From assembly GCA_022704885.1 (NCBI GenBank), contig JAKJFO010000222.1, positions 1 to 6,429 of the forward strand: a stretch of 6,429 nucleotides of DNA, written 5' to 3'. The stretch comes from Candidatus Rifleibacteriota bacterium (GTDB taxonomy: Bacteria > Riflebacteria > Ozemobacteria > Ozemobacterales > Ozemobacteraceae). The translations under genes were made by a program, and so were the position numbers. Below the pieces are notes generated by a model. That model saw only the letters and a list, made by a program, of their open reading frames with translations. It was not told the DNA's origin and ran no database searches. Positions 6,201 to 6,429 of this stretch are shown in pieces. Position 1 is the first letter of the stretch, and the number at the start of each line of letters is the position of its first letter.

Positions 6201-6429
6201 TGAGTCCGCCATCGTCAAGCACTTCGAACTCGAGCGAGCTAAGGTTGACGTTACCGAGGTTGAGAGCGGAAATGGTTTTAGCTGTTGTAATCGAGCCCTG
6301 TGGCCAGTTGCCGATGTCGATGATAGTTTCGTTAACATCGACAATCGCTGTCTCAAGCACATTCACCTGCACGGTAAAGGTCGCATAAGGCTCTTCTGCC
6401 TCGCGGGCACCGTTTTCGATGAAATAGTC
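3232..6429 (-). CDS. Very large modular surface or secreted protein: ASH-like beta-sandwich repeats with EF-hand loops (5' end outside window)
   Basis: I do not recognise a named gene. The frame is open to the window edge: the 19 codons before 6372 continue the same repeat pattern (residues 1-19, with IENGAREAEE), so the GTG at 6372 is internal. Of 1065 visible residues, about 37-890 form some seven modules with a period near 125. Each begins with [ILA][DNT][FLMI]G...G, then a strand ending N-x-G-[ND]-x-x-L, as in ASH/DUF1573-like domains, and ends in GxYxG followed by an acidic loop. Four loops fit the EF-hand pattern (DLDGNNELNGDE, DDDSDGVVDTLE, DDDGDGNWDAGE, DDNGNGVADGFE). Residues about 904-1031 resemble a CBM4/9-type jelly roll. 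Such proteins are usually exported and calcium-stabilised, acting in adhesion or as surface layers; that role is inference. Signal peptide and anchor are not visible, and there is no LPXTG or C-terminal membrane helix. The TAA stop is followed by a terminator. Confidence 0.88.
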   Translation of the reverse strand, partial: DYFIENGAREAEEPYATFTVQVNVLETAIVDVNETIIDIGNWPQGSITTAKTISALNLGNVNLSSLEFEVLDDGGLSATTTVTILPAGPQALATDGALLASISADVWEFETPGVYLMNWRLKDTVDTEASDTFQVRIGIGNMALIASPTPIDMGNGTPTYTISNVPFAIENTGDLDLTKLKLVKGDLTFGGTGVIPGENIVPTLPAVVASHTAVAATMSLYVAAGVPVGDYEGGQTIYEDLDGNNELNGDEPFFNFFMKVHVNEYRAIQVLAGTIDFGGRVPGESATMSFQIKNIGSVELIDLVWADVDLYSAEIPVETLGKIWYEFLPLPANTLAIGQIYDAVGSITIDGTTPQPDGNYANLVATPALIFDDKDNPGTFSPVEDPYDSFNVLCQVGGKSLAILTDPITITGAQPGSTSDSAFFEVQNTGRLLLKKTKAKAITDLTTGTATMPASVCIFNPTVFDAMSESQTKSAYWSVAVPPGTMPGTYTATLLVWNDDDSDGVVDTLEASDTATLEIEVVSKRIIRVEPNPADLGFVPAGQTGSINISIYNDGNMNIATDVCLLEVPLEPVSAGPSPIASISMITEPATNNLLIGTMVNATILVTVPTGQTGYPYSGEQVMFLDDDGDGNWDAGEPGATFTLSLTVGQKLLSVQPLIDFGTITSIGPHNQFFWVKNETTITLSYGTWREISPLTKGVDVIPGSCLEFIPTNFTVGADSTKNDCIASLTILPSQPAGLYIGTYTAFEDDNGNGVADGFEASGTFQVRVDISAIPAVEITTLSPLNLGNIPVGTPSPDFEISYRNIGNVDLMLDWVKASMSLIPAGDAITTGEITFSIPGGLVVGEAGTGTVSITPAIGRTPGVYSGTQTLQDGTLVGAYPLHVDTLTLECNVVAGASGPSLASGSAWQEVATETWTPPGATWIMSAWVSLDPVASASISLLEIDGDGNETWRGILIDSSGSLTASGTINSGVVMSNRTSNPPMTWHRVYFSFTGPDTTIASNTYMVLQNTTENPTASQSVYFDGIQLEKATSNQNRPSPYTGATILVSPNRAQSLEGKYRYYEW
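3337..3720 (-). other. C-terminal jelly-roll (CBM4/9-like) domain of the large protein
   Basis: Residues about 904-1031 leave the repeat pattern. They show SAWQEVATETWTPPG, then WIMSAWVSLDP, WRGILIDSSG, MTWHRVYFSFTG and VYFDGIQLEKA followed by PSPYT. The W-x-R-[VI]-x-F...[VY]FDGIQLE plus PxPY layout is typical of CBM4/9-like or concanavalin-like jelly rolls found at the ends of surface and phage-tail proteins. A glycan ligand is possible but unproven. A 30-residue tail ending YRYYEW follows. Confidence 0.55.
3760..6321 (-). other. Seven-module ASH-like repeat region of the large protein
   Basis: Module starts, numbered from the window-edge residue: 37 (IDIGNWPQG), 151 (IDMG), 275 (IDFGGRVPG), 408 (ITITGAQPG), 534 (ADLGFVPAG), 659 (IDFGTITSIG) and 785 (LNLGNIPVG). 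Spacings are 114, 124, 133, 126, 125 and 126. The matching N-x-G strand follows 15-20 residues later, for example IENTGDLDL, IKNIGSVEL and YRNIGNVDL. Modules differ clearly in sequence, so the duplication is old and the array should be stable. Calcium-type loops are at residues 239-250, 499-510, 626-637 and 748-759. Confidence 0.7.

Noticed and set aside
6370..6372. GTG as the start of the large protein
   Set aside because: The frame stays open to the window edge and the 19 upstream codons encode the end of another repeat module. No ribosome site precedes it.

Overview
The window comes from a bacterium with roughly 50% G+C that stores polyhydroxyalkanoate (PHA). The genes have ordinary Shine-Dalgarno sites, one good sigma70-type promoter and intrinsic terminators. 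I cannot name the phylum. The class III-like PHA synthase, a large secreted-type repeat protein and intergenic DNA full of palindromic repeats would suit an uncultivated environmental lineage, but that is inference. All four real genes lie on the minus strand, so transcription runs from high to low coordinates.

Layout in the direction of transcription. 6429-3232: the 3' part (1065 residues) of a very large protein made of about seven ASH/DUF1573-like beta-sandwich modules. Several modules are separated by perfect EF-hand-type calcium loops, and the array is capped by a jelly-roll, CBM4/9-like domain. The gene ends in a strong terminator built from a tandemly duplicated 25-bp unit. 3171-2557: 600 bp of non-coding DNA in which at least four repeat families are nested or abutted. 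This region also carries the promoter of the next gene. 2556-2242: a 104-residue, helical, phasin-like protein followed by a hairpin terminator. 2030-1279: an acetoacetyl-CoA reductase/FabG-type SDR (PhaB role) interrupted by a single frameshift just before its YSAAK active site. 1278-888: non-coding DNA with a hairpin and two copies of a long-armed repeat, one of which contains a second palindromic repeat. 887-1: the first 295 codons of a class III-like PHA synthase (PhaC), cut by the window edge just after its catalytic Asp.

The pha genes form a functional set. The reductase makes (R)-3-hydroxybutyryl-CoA, the synthase polymerises it, and the phasin-like protein coats the granule or helps the synthase. 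No thiolase (PhaA) or PhaE subunit is visible; either could lie beyond position 1.

The most interesting signals are three. The first is the nested intergenic repeats. The second is an 11-bp palindrome TTTGC[A/T]GCAAA, found inside the phasin promoter and twice more in the terminator of the large gene. The third is the reductase frameshift, which flanking motifs suggest is very recent or a sequencing error. I see no clear new defence or mobile system, no CRISPR array and no tRNA or rRNA.
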